Shown: in pieces, positions 1 through 6,315 of the stretch | Layout: the number at the start of each line of letters is the position of its first letter | Numbering within the stretch: the stretch's first letter is position 1 | DNA from: an uncultured Spirochaetia bacterium | GTDB taxonomy: Bacteria; Spirochaetota; UBA4802; JAGODF01 | NCBI GenBank assembly: GCA_937967705.1 | Contig: CALCJG010000264.1 | Location: 1-8,291 of the forward strand | Length of the DNA stretch: 8,291 nt | Direction: 5' to 3' | The notes under the pieces: generated by a model | Told to the model about the DNA's origin: nothing | Database searches by the model: none | What the model saw: the letters and a program-made list of their open reading frames with translations, nothing else | Translations under genes and position numbers: made by a program

Positions 1-1278
1 AAGCTCGTCTTACTCCGGGCCGATCCGGCTGCGCCCCTCTATCCCCGGGCGGGGGAGACCTTCCAGTACATCGTAAAACCGCCCCTGGTGACCTTCCGCT
101 GGACGGCGGGACGGTCCGCCACGGGCTATCTGGTGGAGATCGCCGCTGAGGAAGGTATGAAGAATCCCCTCCGAAAGCTGGAAAGCGCCGATACCTCCAT
201 TGCCGCCGAACTGCCCCGGGGCGTCTACTACTGGCGCGTTCTCTCGCGGACAGGCCTGGCGGGGGCCGAGCGCCTGATAGCGGGTCCCGTGCGGAAATTC
301 ACAGTCGACGTGCGCCGGACCCTTGAGGCGCCCAGACTCATATCACCGACGAGAGAGGCCACTCTGCTGGCCGGTATTCTAAGGAAGCGGAACCTCCTCT
401 TCAACTGGGCGGACAACCGGGAGATCAAATCCTATCAATTCCTCCTGGCCCGGGATGCGGACTTCAAGGGGGTGGTGACGGATAAAACCGTGGAAGGGAA
501 CTACTTCTCCCTGGCCGGCGGGCTGAAGGCGGGACGGTATTACTGGCGGGTCCGGGGGATGCAGGGCAAGGAGGCCCTGACGAAGTTTTCCGCAGCGGGC
601 CTCTTTACAGTGGCCGAAGGGGGTCGGCTGCAGGTATCCGCGCCTCCGGATGAGACCGTCTTTGCCCCGGAGTTCGGCCAAAAGAGCGTACCGGTCAGCT
701 TCGCCTGGAAGCGCTCGGAGTTCCGGGGAAGGTTTGTGCTTCAGATCTCCTCCGACCGGGGGTTCGCCAAAACCGAGAGGGAATTCCGAACCGAGGACTA
801 CGGGCTCACAGCCTCCGACCTGGCGCCCTGCAGCTATTACTGGCGCGTCCGCATGCTGGATTCCGACGGCAGCGATATACTCGTGAGCGAACCCCGGAAA
901 ATACACGTGCGTGGTCCCCTGGCGGCCCCTCAGATAACAGAGCCCCGGGAGGGGGCCTCCGTGGACATGAGCCGCCGGGGCGGCATCAGTTTCTCCTGGA
1001 AGCCCCTGGCGGGCGCCAATCTCTACGAATGCCGGCTCTACCGCAAGGGCACACGGAAGGAGCTTTTCTCACGCAAATCCTCCTCCCTCTCCGCGGAGTT
1101 CCGCGATCTGGCCCGGCTGGACCGCGGCCTATACTACTGGACCCTGCAGGCCTTCGAAACGGGCAAGGGGGGCGGGGTGATTCGGCGCAGTCCCGAGGTC
1201 CGGGCCTCTTTCTCTGTCACCTTGAAGAAACTGCAGGGGAAACCCAAAGTGAAATCCTCCAAGGTGCAGTTCCTCTAA
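1..1278 (+). CDS. Fibronectin-III-like repeat surface/periplasmic protein, C-terminal part (5' end outside window)
   Basis: The frame is open from base 1 without a stop, so this is the C-terminal 425 residues of a longer protein and the GTG at 88 is internal. Four beta-sandwich-like repeats are visible. Each begins with a short Pro-rich segment (for example APRLISP, APQITEP), then a strand of the F-x-W type (TFRW, LFNW, SFAW, SFSW), and ends in an aromatic strand: YYWRV at residues 76, 180 and 279, and YYWTL at 378. The spacing is 104, 99 and 99 residues. This resembles the FN3-like repeats that follow FecR-type domains in envelope proteins of spirochaetes and some other diderms; that is known of the type, and the missing N-terminus cannot be checked. 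The protein ends in a short basic tail. The next gene begins four bases later and carries a related module, so both probably act together in the envelope. No catalytic motif is seen, and a binding or structural role is inferred. Confidence 0.85.
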   Translation, partial: KLVLLRADPAAPLYPRAGETFQYIVKPPLVTFRWTAGRSATGYLVEIAAEEGMKNPLRKLESADTSIAAELPRGVYYWRVLSRTGLAGAERLIAGPVRKFTVDVRRTLEAPRLISPTREATLLAGILRKRNLLFNWADNREIKSYQFLLARDADFKGVVTDKTVEGNYFSLAGGLKAGRYYWRVRGMQGKEALTKFSAAGLFTVAEGGRLQVSAPPDETVFAPEFGQKSVPVSFAWKRSEFRGRFVLQISSDRGFAKTEREFRTEDYGLTASDLAPCSYYWRVRMLDSDGSDILVSEPRKIHVRGPLAAPQITEPREGASVDMSRRGGISFSWKPLAGANLYECRLYRKGTRKELFSRKSSSLSAEFRDLARLDRGLYYWTLQAFETGKGGGVIRRSPEVRASFSVTLKKLQGKPKVKSSKVQFL

Positions 1279-1282
1279 GGCC

Positions 1283-3010
1283 ATGAAGAGATACCCTATC
1301 ATCCTGACAGCACTGCTCTGCCTCTGCCTCCTTCCTGGAGTTCCTGCCCGGTCTGATGACGCGGAGAAAAAAGGGGCCGAAAAGAAGATTACCGTCAGCT
1401 GGGAGAGCGTCGAAGGGTCCATCGGCTATCAGGTGGAGATCCGCGACGCCGCGGGCAAGACGGTCTTCAGCCAGAGAGTAACGGTCACGGAACTGCAGCT
1501 CCTCCTGGCGCCGGGGCAGTACCGGATGCGAGTGGGGGCTGTCAATAAATTTCATAAGATCGAGGAATGGTCGGACTGGACCGATCTGATCGTGAAGATT
1601 CCCGTCTATCCTGTCTTTTCGGGGGTAGAGAAGGCCTACGGCTTCATAGGCCGGAGGGAAAAGGTGACGGTGGAGGGCAAAAACCTAGTCCGAGGGACGA
1701 AGGTCTTCCTGGTTAAGGGGGACAAACGGATCGAGGGGGAAAGAATCCTCTACGATTCCGAGGAAAAGCTGCAATGCGAGTTCAACCTCGCCGATGTCCC
1801 CGAGGGGGATTACGACCTGGTGCTGGAAAACCCCGACGGTTTCCGGGACGTGGCCTCGCGGCGTTACGGGGTGCGCCGGCCCGTCTATCCGGAGTTTGTC
1901 TCCCTCAGCGAGAGCCGGCTCCTCGTCGGCCTGGAGAGGGGGGATCTCGTTCTGAAGGGAAGAAATCTGAAGGACGCGGAGTTCTTCTTTACAAAAGGGG
2001 ATGTGAAGATAAGGCCGCTCAGGGTGCGTCACGAGGGGGATGAGGCGATACGTTTCGACCTGGACCTGCGTAGGACGCCCGACGGGACCTATGTGCTTAT
2101 CATGGAGAACAAGGAAGGCTTTGTGACCGAGCAGAAGGACGCCCTGGTGCTGATGATCCCCGTACCGCCGGTGATCGAATCCCTGAGCCGCAAAGAACTC
2201 CTCTCAGGGCAGTGGGAGCGGGACCTGATGCTGACAGGAAAGAACTTCAAGAAGGAGGCGCGCGTGGAGCTCCGTAAGGGAAACAAAGTCCTGGAGGGGC
2301 GCAACGTCCGGTGTGATTTTGACAGCATCATGCATTTCGACGCAGACCTGACCTCGGCGGAGGAGGGCCCCTATGTACTGGAGGTGATCAATCCCGACGG
2401 CGCCCGGGGGGGAAAGTCCGGCCTGATTCAGGTAAAGAAACCCTCCTTCATCAAGGAGGCCCTCAAGGGGACTCCGGAAAGCCCCGGACGGATGCTGGGG
2501 ATCAAAGCGGGACTGCATATCGCCTATGTCCATGTGATGCCGGACTGGAACGGATACCTCAAGGACAGCTTCCAATCCATCGGTCTCATGGCCGGGGCCG
2601 ATTTTGCCGCCTTCGGAGGTCTGAGGAACATCCCGGTCATCCGGAACATGGGACTGGAGCTGGAGTTCGCTCATGACACCTATAAGACCAGGCAGGACTT
2701 CGGAGGAGCCACAGGGACCCTCGACTGCAGCCGTTTCGGAACGACCCTCTTTTACACCCTGGACCGACTCAAGCCGGTCTACATAAACGGAAAGCTGGGC
2801 GGGGGATTGGCGGTTACCAGGCTTGCCCTGCCCTGGTCCGTCCAGGAGCTGAACTCCCGCGATCCCTTCTACCAGATAGGTCTTACCGCGGAGATACGCC
2901 CCTTCCGGCATTTCTTTGCGGAAACGGGCCTTTTCTATCAGATGGTGGACTACCTGAGCCAGGATCTGAAGACCGTTCAGGTAATGTTGCGCTGCGGCGT
3001 CCGTTTCTAA
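1283..3010 (+). CDS. Secreted FN3/IPT-TIG repeat protein with C-terminal outer-membrane barrel-like domain
   Basis: This is a 575-residue protein. Residues 1-22 form a signal peptide (KR, a hydrophobic Leu/Cys-rich core, then VPA before RSDD), consistent with signal peptidase I; no proper lipobox is seen. Residues 35-105 form an FN3-like module (VSWESVEGSIGYQVEI, GQYRMRV) similar to the repeats of the upstream gene. Three IPT/TIG-like modules follow at about 107-197, 199-291 and 292-385. Each has a G-x-N-(L/F) strand (GKNL, GRNL, GKNF), a K-G-(D/N) turn and an ending of the type Y-x-L-x-x-x-N-x-(D/E)-G. Residues 404-575 alternate polar and hydrophobic strands with Gly and aromatic girdles and end in CGVRF. 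A terminal Phe is usual for outer-membrane barrels. The barrel is small (about 170 residues, enough for roughly eight strands). The start follows the upstream stop by four bases with only a weak AAGG, so translational coupling is likely. Function unknown; a surface-exposed binding or anchoring role is inferred. Confidence 0.87.
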   Translation: MKRYPIILTALLCLCLLPGVPARSDDAEKKGAEKKITVSWESVEGSIGYQVEIRDAAGKTVFSQRVTVTELQLLLAPGQYRMRVGAVNKFHKIEEWSDWTDLIVKIPVYPVFSGVEKAYGFIGRREKVTVEGKNLVRGTKVFLVKGDKRIEGERILYDSEEKLQCEFNLADVPEGDYDLVLENPDGFRDVASRRYGVRRPVYPEFVSLSESRLLVGLERGDLVLKGRNLKDAEFFFTKGDVKIRPLRVRHEGDEAIRFDLDLRRTPDGTYVLIMENKEGFVTEQKDALVLMIPVPPVIESLSRKELLSGQWERDLMLTGKNFKKEARVELRKGNKVLEGRNVRCDFDSIMHFDADLTSAEEGPYVLEVINPDGARGGKSGLIQVKKPSFIKEALKGTPESPGRMLGIKAGLHIAYVHVMPDWNGYLKDSFQSIGLMAGADFAAFGGLRNIPVIRNMGLELEFAHDTYKTRQDFGGATGTLDCSRFGTTLFYTLDRLKPVYINGKLGGGLAVTRLALPWSVQELNSRDPFYQIGLTAEIRPFRHFFAETGLFYQMVDYLSQDLKTVQVMLRCGVRF

Positions 3011-3277
3011 GACAGAGCTACTGATAGTTACCGGCATTAATCCGAAAACGCAACACTGTCTACGGACATGCCGGGTGAATGAAGGGGACAGTTGAAATAA
3101 TCAATAAAAGCTTGTTCTTTTACCAGAGTTATGAGTAAATCGCAGCCCCATCGCTTCCGGTAGCTTCGAGGTTTTCTGTATCGTGTTTGCAGGAGAGCAT
3201 GGAGTATTATATCAAAAGGACGACACACATATCATTTAATCCCCGGACCTCCTGTTTCATCGACGAAGATATTTTTC
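3011..3277. other. AT-richer gene-free stretch
   Basis: No convincing gene or RNA gene is seen between the barrel protein and the promoter-like sequence at 3278. Base composition drops from the GC-rich upstream genes to an AT-richer level that persists to about 4890. No strong hairpin plus T-run follows the stop at 3010, so the terminator of the upstream pair is not identified. A 63-codon antisense frame (3037-3228, GTG start) shows no recognisable domain. The stretch could be decayed gene remnants. Confidence 0.5.
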
Positions 3278-3305
3278 TTGAGATTTACATTCCTTCCGTT
3301 AAAAT
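3278..3305 (+). promoter_or_regulatory. Sigma-70-like promoter for the broken secreted-protein gene
   Basis: TTGAGA at 3278-3283 is followed after 16 bases by TAAAAT at 3300-3305. This matches the TTGACA/TATAAT consensus at five of six positions in each element. The expected transcription start is near 3312, two bases before the ATG at 3314, which has no Shine-Dalgarno sequence. Either the message is almost leaderless or translation starts further in, at the ATG at 3362. Confidence 0.45.
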
Positions 3306-3313
3306 GAATCGTT

Positions 3314-3827
3314 ATGAATGGGCACTTTAAGAAGGGTATTGCAATTCCAAAATGCAGTGAAATGATAAACCGGTTAAAAAGGGCTTCCGGCTGCAGTGAC
3401 TTCTCTTCACCAGGTGTTCTCTGCGGCATCATAGTCATGGTCCTGTTCGTTGCTGCTCCAGCCCTCCCGGGCATCATCCGTCATGTCGATCTGGCAACCA
3501 GCGTCCGGGAGGCGGAGATCATCGCCGTGGCGACGGTCGTTAAGGTTGAGAAACGTCATTCCCGTTGAGTTCCTCAGGGGAAATCTCGACGGGATTGTGG
3601 TTCATACGGATTGCGTTTACTATTATAAAGAGGCTTTCTGGCCCTGGGAAAAGGACTGCCCGTCGGTCAGCTACCTGAAGTATCCCTCTGTCAAAAACGC
3701 GGTTCCGGGTGACCGGGTCATCATCCTCCTGAAAAGATATTATGGACGGGACTACTATGTCACTGCGACAATTGAAATGAGCCGCATCGGCGATGTGAGG
3801 AAATTCACGGGTCCTTTGGTCCAATAG
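3314..3827 (+). pseudogene. Frameshifted small secreted protein, probable remnant
   Basis: Two overlapping frames look like halves of one protein. The first (3314-3568) encodes a Lys/Arg-containing N-terminus, a hydrophobic segment (GIIVMVLFVAAPALPG) that looks like a signal peptide or anchor, and the start of a beta domain (DLATSVREAEIIAVATVVKVEK). It then stops at a TGA. The second, in the +1 frame from about 3555 to the TAG at 3827, continues with NVIPVEFLRGN, a Cys pair (DCVYYYKEAFWPWEKDCPSVSY), GDRVIILLK and a C-terminal tail ending GPLVQ. The pattern of a strand reading as 'site of an unwanted state, value for V-x-V' followed by 'V-x-(V/F)-L-(K/R)-G' and 'GDRVIILL' recurs in small secreted bacterial proteins of unknown function. 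In those I would expect some 20-25 residues between the two strands that are nearly adjacent here. That suggests an internal deletion that also changed frame, rather than a single-base error. No slippery heptamer is seen at the junction. Alternatives are a sequencing error, or two separate small genes. No gene name is recognised. Confidence 0.6.
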
Positions 3828-3856
3828 CCTGCGCCGGCACGACAGATATTGCGGCG

Positions 3857-3873
3857 CGGCCATTTGCAGGCCG
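3857..3873. repeat. Inverted repeat / small GC-rich hairpin after the broken gene
   Basis: CGGCC at 3857-3861 and GGCCG at 3869-3873 form a 5-bp stem with a 7-base loop, 30 bases past the stop of the broken gene. The T-run of an intrinsic terminator does not follow, so a termination role is uncertain. The surrounding 3828-4073 stretch contains no convincing gene. Confidence 0.3.
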
Positions 3874-4073
3874 TTAGAGGAGAGGTGAAATAATTGGAGA
3901 GAATGATTTGCCGGTCCTGGCTCCCTCCCTAGGGCTAATCGAGAATCCCAGCGCATACACGGCCTCAGAATATGTTATAGAAAGCTCGTGTCTATTGGCG
4001 TTTGCAATTATTCCAATACGGCAGAATGGGGTTACCGCAGGCAGTCCTTTGGTAAAATGACCATAAAAATGAC

Positions 4074-4101
4074 TGGACATTATTGTGGTTATTTGTATCT
4101 T
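4074..4101 (+). promoter_or_regulatory. Putative promoter of the toxin-antitoxin pair
   Basis: TGGACA at 4074-4079 and TATCTT at 4096-4101 are separated by 16 bases. The predicted transcription start falls about seven bases after the -10, at the A of the ATG at 4108. No Shine-Dalgarno sequence lies before that ATG, which fits a leaderless antitoxin message. VapBC-type operons are usually autoregulated at such a promoter, but no clear palindromic operator is seen here. Confidence 0.4.
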
Positions 4102-4107
4102 AATATT

Positions 4108-4326
4108 ATGGAAAAAATAAGTGCGACTAAATTTAAGGAACAGTGCCTGCATATTCTCAGCAACCTGGAAAACGAGGGCATCGTGATTACGAAGCACGGA
4201 AGACCTGTGGCAAGGCTTATACCCATCGAGGCCGAGTCGGGCCGCCTGATCGGCTCGCTGAAGGGTGAGCTGACTGTAAATGGTGATATCCTTTCCACGG
4301 GGCTCAAATGGGATGCTGAATCTTGA
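4108..4326 (+). CDS. Phd/YefM-family antitoxin of a VapBC-type module
   Basis: This 72-residue protein begins MEKISATKFKEQCLHILSNL and continues EGIVITKHGRPVARLIPI, the classic Phd/YefM N-terminal fold: ISATxFK helix, a VITKHGRPVA beta-hairpin, then LIPI. That domain dimerises and binds its own promoter. The acidic/hydrophobic C-terminal tail (residues about 45-72, with GDILSTGLKWDAES) is the part that wraps and inhibits the toxin in this family. The frame is open upstream to a GTG at 3988, with ATGs at 4057 and 4069. I chose 4108 because the conserved family fold begins there, the extra 40 residues (Cys/Tyr-rich) do not resemble any Phd N-terminus, and a promoter-like sequence overlaps them. 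The last 14 bases overlap the toxin gene, so translation is probably coupled. Composition is AT-richer than the flanking operons, as expected for a horizontally mobile module. Confidence 0.88.
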   Translation: MEKISATKFKEQCLHILSNLENEGIVITKHGRPVARLIPIEAESGRLIGSLKGELTVNGDILSTGLKWDAES

Positions 4327-4678
4327 TACGCATATCCTCATTTACGCCCTTGCAGATTCCCTTAAGGGGGAAGAAAGGGAGCTTCTTGGGAACAGCCGAT
4401 GGGGCATATCGGCAATCGTAATATGGGAACTGACAAAGCTGTTTCAGCTTGGCCGCATTTCTCTTGATCCCGGGAATCCCCGTTTCAGGGGGGTCCTGTC
4501 TGGCATTCATATATGGCCGGTAACCCTTGATGTATGCCTTGCGGTATATAACCTCGATATTAAAAGCGATCCCGCCGATGAAATAATCTGTGCCACCAGT
4601 ATAAACTATGATGCTCCCCTGGTTACAAGGGACAGGAAACTGCGAAAATCGAAGGTAGTTCCTCTGGCCCCTGTTTGA
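4313..4678 (+). CDS. PIN-domain toxin (VapC-type ribonuclease)
   Basis: This 121-residue protein has the PIN nuclease layout. D5 lies in LDTHILIYAL, E39 in SAIVIWELTKL, D86 and D89 in SDPADEIICATS, and D107 in APLVTRDRKL. These acidic residues match the Mg-binding quartet of VapC-type toxins, which cleave tRNA or rRNA and stop translation; the RNA target cannot be read from sequence. The length is near the usual 120-140 residues, and the gene looks intact. The ATG at 4313 was preferred over the upstream start at 4280 because LNLDTH is the canonical beginning of the domain. The start lies inside the antitoxin gene (14-base overlap), the typical order antitoxin-toxin. Neighbouring decayed sequence suggests an accessory insertion. 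An inactive relative is possible but no key residue is missing. Confidence 0.9.
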   Translation: MLNLDTHILIYALADSLKGEERELLGNSRWGISAIVIWELTKLFQLGRISLDPGNPRFRGVLSGIHIWPVTLDVCLAVYNLDIKSDPADEIICATSINYDAPLVTRDRKLRKSKVVPLAPV

Positions 4679-4740
4679 TCATCTGTTAGCATCCCTCCGG
4701 TGAACTTAACCCCCTCCCTCTCGCAATTTCCTCAGGTAAC

Positions 4741-4762
4741 CCATGTTGTTGATTAAACATGG
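4741..4762. repeat. Inverted repeat downstream of the toxin gene
   Basis: CCATGTT (4741-4747) and AACATGG (4756-4762) form a perfect 7-bp stem with an 8-base loop. A weaker 5-bp hairpin, ACAGA/TCTGT (4781-4795), follows, with T-rich sequence in its loop. Neither is a textbook terminator, because no T-run directly follows the first stem. They may still mark the end of the toxin-antitoxin transcript. Confidence 0.35.
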
Positions 4763-4826
4763 CCATCCTGGAGTTGAGGGACAGAGTTTTTCTGTTTAAA
4801 AAAATTGGAAAAAGTTCAGAAAAGGA

Positions 4827-4856
4827 TTGACAAAAGGGGTGTCATAAAGTTAACGT
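4827..4856 (+). promoter_or_regulatory. Promoter of the oxidoreductase operon
   Basis: A perfect TTGACA at 4827-4832 is preceded by an A-rich tract (4797-4823) that resembles an UP element. The best -10 is TAACGT at 4851-4856 with an 18-base spacer; it keeps the key first T, second A and last T but is otherwise poor. A weak -10 overlapped by a palindrome is what a regulated promoter looks like. The predicted start near 4863 leaves a leader of about 29 bases before the ATG at 4892. Confidence 0.5.
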
Positions 4857-4870
4857 ATGTTAACATTAAC
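4849..4870. promoter_or_regulatory. Putative operator: GTTAAC-based palindrome over the -10 region
   Basis: GTTAACGTATGTTAAC (4849-4864) is an imperfect 16-base palindrome, broken only at the two outer bases of its central four. ATGTTAACAT (4857-4866) is a perfect 10-base palindrome within the same site. TTAAC occurs three times, at 4850, 4860 and 4866. The site overlaps the -10 element and predicted transcription start, the usual position for a repressor such as a TetR- or GntR-family protein. No regulator gene is in the window. Confidence 0.45.
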
Positions 4871-4891
4871 GAAGTTATTTCGGAGGATATC

Positions 4892-6130
4892 ATGTCCAAG
4901 GTAATTGTATTGGGGGGGTGCGGCGCTGTGGGATCCGTGGCGGTCCAAACCCTTGTAAAAAGCCAGGAGTTTTCCCAGATCGTCATAGGGGATTACAACA
5001 TTCAAAGGGCTGGCGAGATGACCCGGGAATTGGGGGATACCAGGGTGTCGGCGCTCTTCTTTGACGCCCAGGACCGGGAGAGCGTCACGAAGGCCGTCCA
5101 GGGGAGCGATGTCGTACTCAACTGCGTGGGGCCTTTCTACAGCACGGTCAAATCCATCGTGGATATCGTATTGAAAGAGAAGATCAAGTACGTCGACGTC
5201 TGCGACGATGTGGACGTGACCCTCGATATGCTGAACATGGACGGCAAAGCGAAGGAAGCGGGCATTCCTGTCCTTCTGGGGATGGGCAACTCGCCGGGAA
5301 TCACCAACCTGCTGGGAAAACTGGCGGCGGACCTGCTGCTGGACGAGACGGAGTCTATCGATATCTTCCACACCCATGGCGGTGAGAAGGTAGAGGGCGA
5401 GGGGGTCATCGGGCACCGTTTCCACTGCATGACCATCGACTGCCCCATGTTCCTGGAGGGTGCGCTGCGTTATGTGAAGTATTTCGAAGAGGACGGGATT
5501 GCCCTGCGGCAGAGTTTCGAGTTCCCTGTCATCGGGGAGGTGCCCCTCTACCCTTACCCGCATCCCGAGCAGGTGACCATGTACCGCTATATCAAACTGC
5601 GTCAGGTGACCAACAAGGGGTCGGTCATACCCAATGAGTACTATGATCTCACCCGGGATCTCTGCGGCCTGGGACTGGCCAGCCGGGAGCCTTTGGATGT
5701 GAAAGGTCAGAAGGTCGTTCCCTATGACTTCGCCGTTGCCTATATCCTCCGGGAAAGGGAGCGCATTCTCGCCGAATCCGGTCTCTCCAAACCCCGGGGA
5801 TGTGTTTCCGTGATAGCCAAAGGGAAAAAGGACGGGGTTTACAGGGAATACCGCTTCCATCTCTTCTCGGAAAGCGAGGGCCTGGGGGAAGGGACCGGTA
5901 TCCCTGCCGCTGTGGGCGCCATCATGATGAACCGCGGGCAGGTCAAGGGGACAGGCATCATGCCGCCGGAGGCCTGCGTGGAGCCTCTCGCCTTCCTGAA
6001 GACCGTTGGAGAGGTGTATGATCTGAGCGGCAAGAAGGGTTCCTCCGGGGGGGGGAGCGTCATCCTCGAGACGGTGGATGAGAAGGGTAACAAATCACCC
6101 ATAGACATATCCCAGTTCGGCATCTTCTAG
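4892..6130 (+). CDS. Saccharopine dehydrogenase-like NAD(P)-dependent oxidoreductase
   Basis: This 412-residue protein starts with a Rossmann fold: VIVLGGCGAVGS (residues 4-15) is the dinucleotide-binding Gly loop and IGDYN (32-36) ends the second strand. The segments NCVGPFYSTV (77-86), YVDVCDD (100-106) and GIPVLLGMGNSPGITN (124-139) are typical of the saccharopine dehydrogenase/homospermidine synthase superfamily. Near the C-terminus, GTGIPAAVGAIMM and GIMPPEACVEPLAF are also hallmarks of that superfamily. The superfamily reduces or oxidises C=N or C=O groups, but many members, including trans-acting enoyl reductases of lipid pathways, have nothing to do with lysine, so the substrate is open. 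I chose the ATG at 4892 because GGAGG lies at 4882-4886, five bases upstream, and the Rossmann strand begins at residue 4; the longer frame from 4805 runs through the promoter. The gene has a run of nine G at 6047-6055. It probably leads an operon with the FAD enzyme and kinase downstream. Confidence 0.88.
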   Translation: MSKVIVLGGCGAVGSVAVQTLVKSQEFSQIVIGDYNIQRAGEMTRELGDTRVSALFFDAQDRESVTKAVQGSDVVLNCVGPFYSTVKSIVDIVLKEKIKYVDVCDDVDVTLDMLNMDGKAKEAGIPVLLGMGNSPGITNLLGKLAADLLLDETESIDIFHTHGGEKVEGEGVIGHRFHCMTIDCPMFLEGALRYVKYFEEDGIALRQSFEFPVIGEVPLYPYPHPEQVTMYRYIKLRQVTNKGSVIPNEYYDLTRDLCGLGLASREPLDVKGQKVVPYDFAVAYILRERERILAESGLSKPRGCVSVIAKGKKDGVYREYRFHLFSESEGLGEGTGIPAAVGAIMMNRGQVKGTGIMPPEACVEPLAFLKTVGEVYDLSGKKGSSGGGSVILETVDEKGNKSPIDISQFGIF

Positions 6131-6170
6131 GGCAAGTCCGGGAGGATACAGGACAACAGAAGAAAAGGAC

Positions 6171-6197
6171 CATCCCGGGCCGGTTCGGTCCGGGATG
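6171..6197. repeat. Strong hairpin in the intergenic region after the dehydrogenase gene
   Basis: CATCCCGG (6171-6178) and CCGGGATG (6190-6197) form a perfect 8-bp stem, which extends inward by a G-T wobble and two C-G pairs (6180-6181 with 6187-6188). It is followed by eight A on the + strand, not T, so it is not a normal + strand terminator. It may instead protect or process the dehydrogenase transcript. Confidence 0.55.
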
Positions 6198-6242
6198 ACC
6201 AAAAAAAATATGATATGCCCGTATATGAAAATGAAAAAAACC

Positions 6243-6315
6243 TTGCCAAGAGGCAAATCCCGGTATTTTCTCTCCTTTTTTAAGGGAAAGAAAGCCTGCC
6301 AGAAAAGAAGGCGGG
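6243..6315 (+). promoter_or_regulatory. Run of potential hairpins in the leader of the FAD oxidoreductase gene
   Basis: Three further foldable segments follow one another before the start codon. TTGCC/GGCAA (6243-6256) has a 4-base loop. A pyrimidine/purine hairpin (6267-6293) has eleven positions with one mismatch and one wobble. CCTGCC/GGCGGG (6295-6315) has one G-T pair and a 9-base loop. The last ends eleven bases before the GGAGGA ribosome binding site (6327-6332). No known riboswitch is recognised. Partial attenuation or mRNA processing is possible. Confidence 0.3.

Noticed and set aside
2204..3037. 277-codon antisense frame opposite the barrel-protein gene, and similar long antisense frames opposite the dehydrogenase and flavoenzyme genes
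   Set aside because: They are mirror frames in GC-rich coding sequence. They have no domain signature, while the + strand frames have clear ones.
3037..3228. 63-codon antisense frame (GTG start) in the gene-free stretch
   Set aside because: No recognisable domain, no ribosome binding site and a weak start; probably chance, at most an old remnant.
3903..3932. Short reading frame after the broken gene, with an apparent GAGGAG ribosome site
   Set aside because: It stops after nine codons, and the alternative frame lacks a good start codon. No protein similarity is recognised.
3874..4341. 155-codon antisense frame across the antitoxin gene
   Set aside because: It overlaps a well-supported antitoxin on the + strand and shows no protein family features.
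3873..4691. GTTAGAG (3873-3879) and GTTAGCA (4685-4691) flanking the toxin-antitoxin pair, as integron attC core sites
   Set aside because: Neither matches the GTTRRRY consensus fully and no paired RYYYAAC lies at the right distance; no integrase is seen. Toxin-antitoxin pairs do occur in integron cassettes, so the idea was worth testing.
4805..4891. Extended N-terminus of the dehydrogenase-like gene from 4805
   Set aside because: It would translate through the TTGACA promoter and palindrome, while a good ribosome binding site precedes the ATG at 4892, where the Rossmann fold begins.
6171..6208. Intrinsic terminator after the dehydrogenase-like gene
   Set aside because: The hairpin is strong but is followed by A residues on the + strand; on the - strand the following sequence is only mildly T-rich and there is no - strand gene to terminate.
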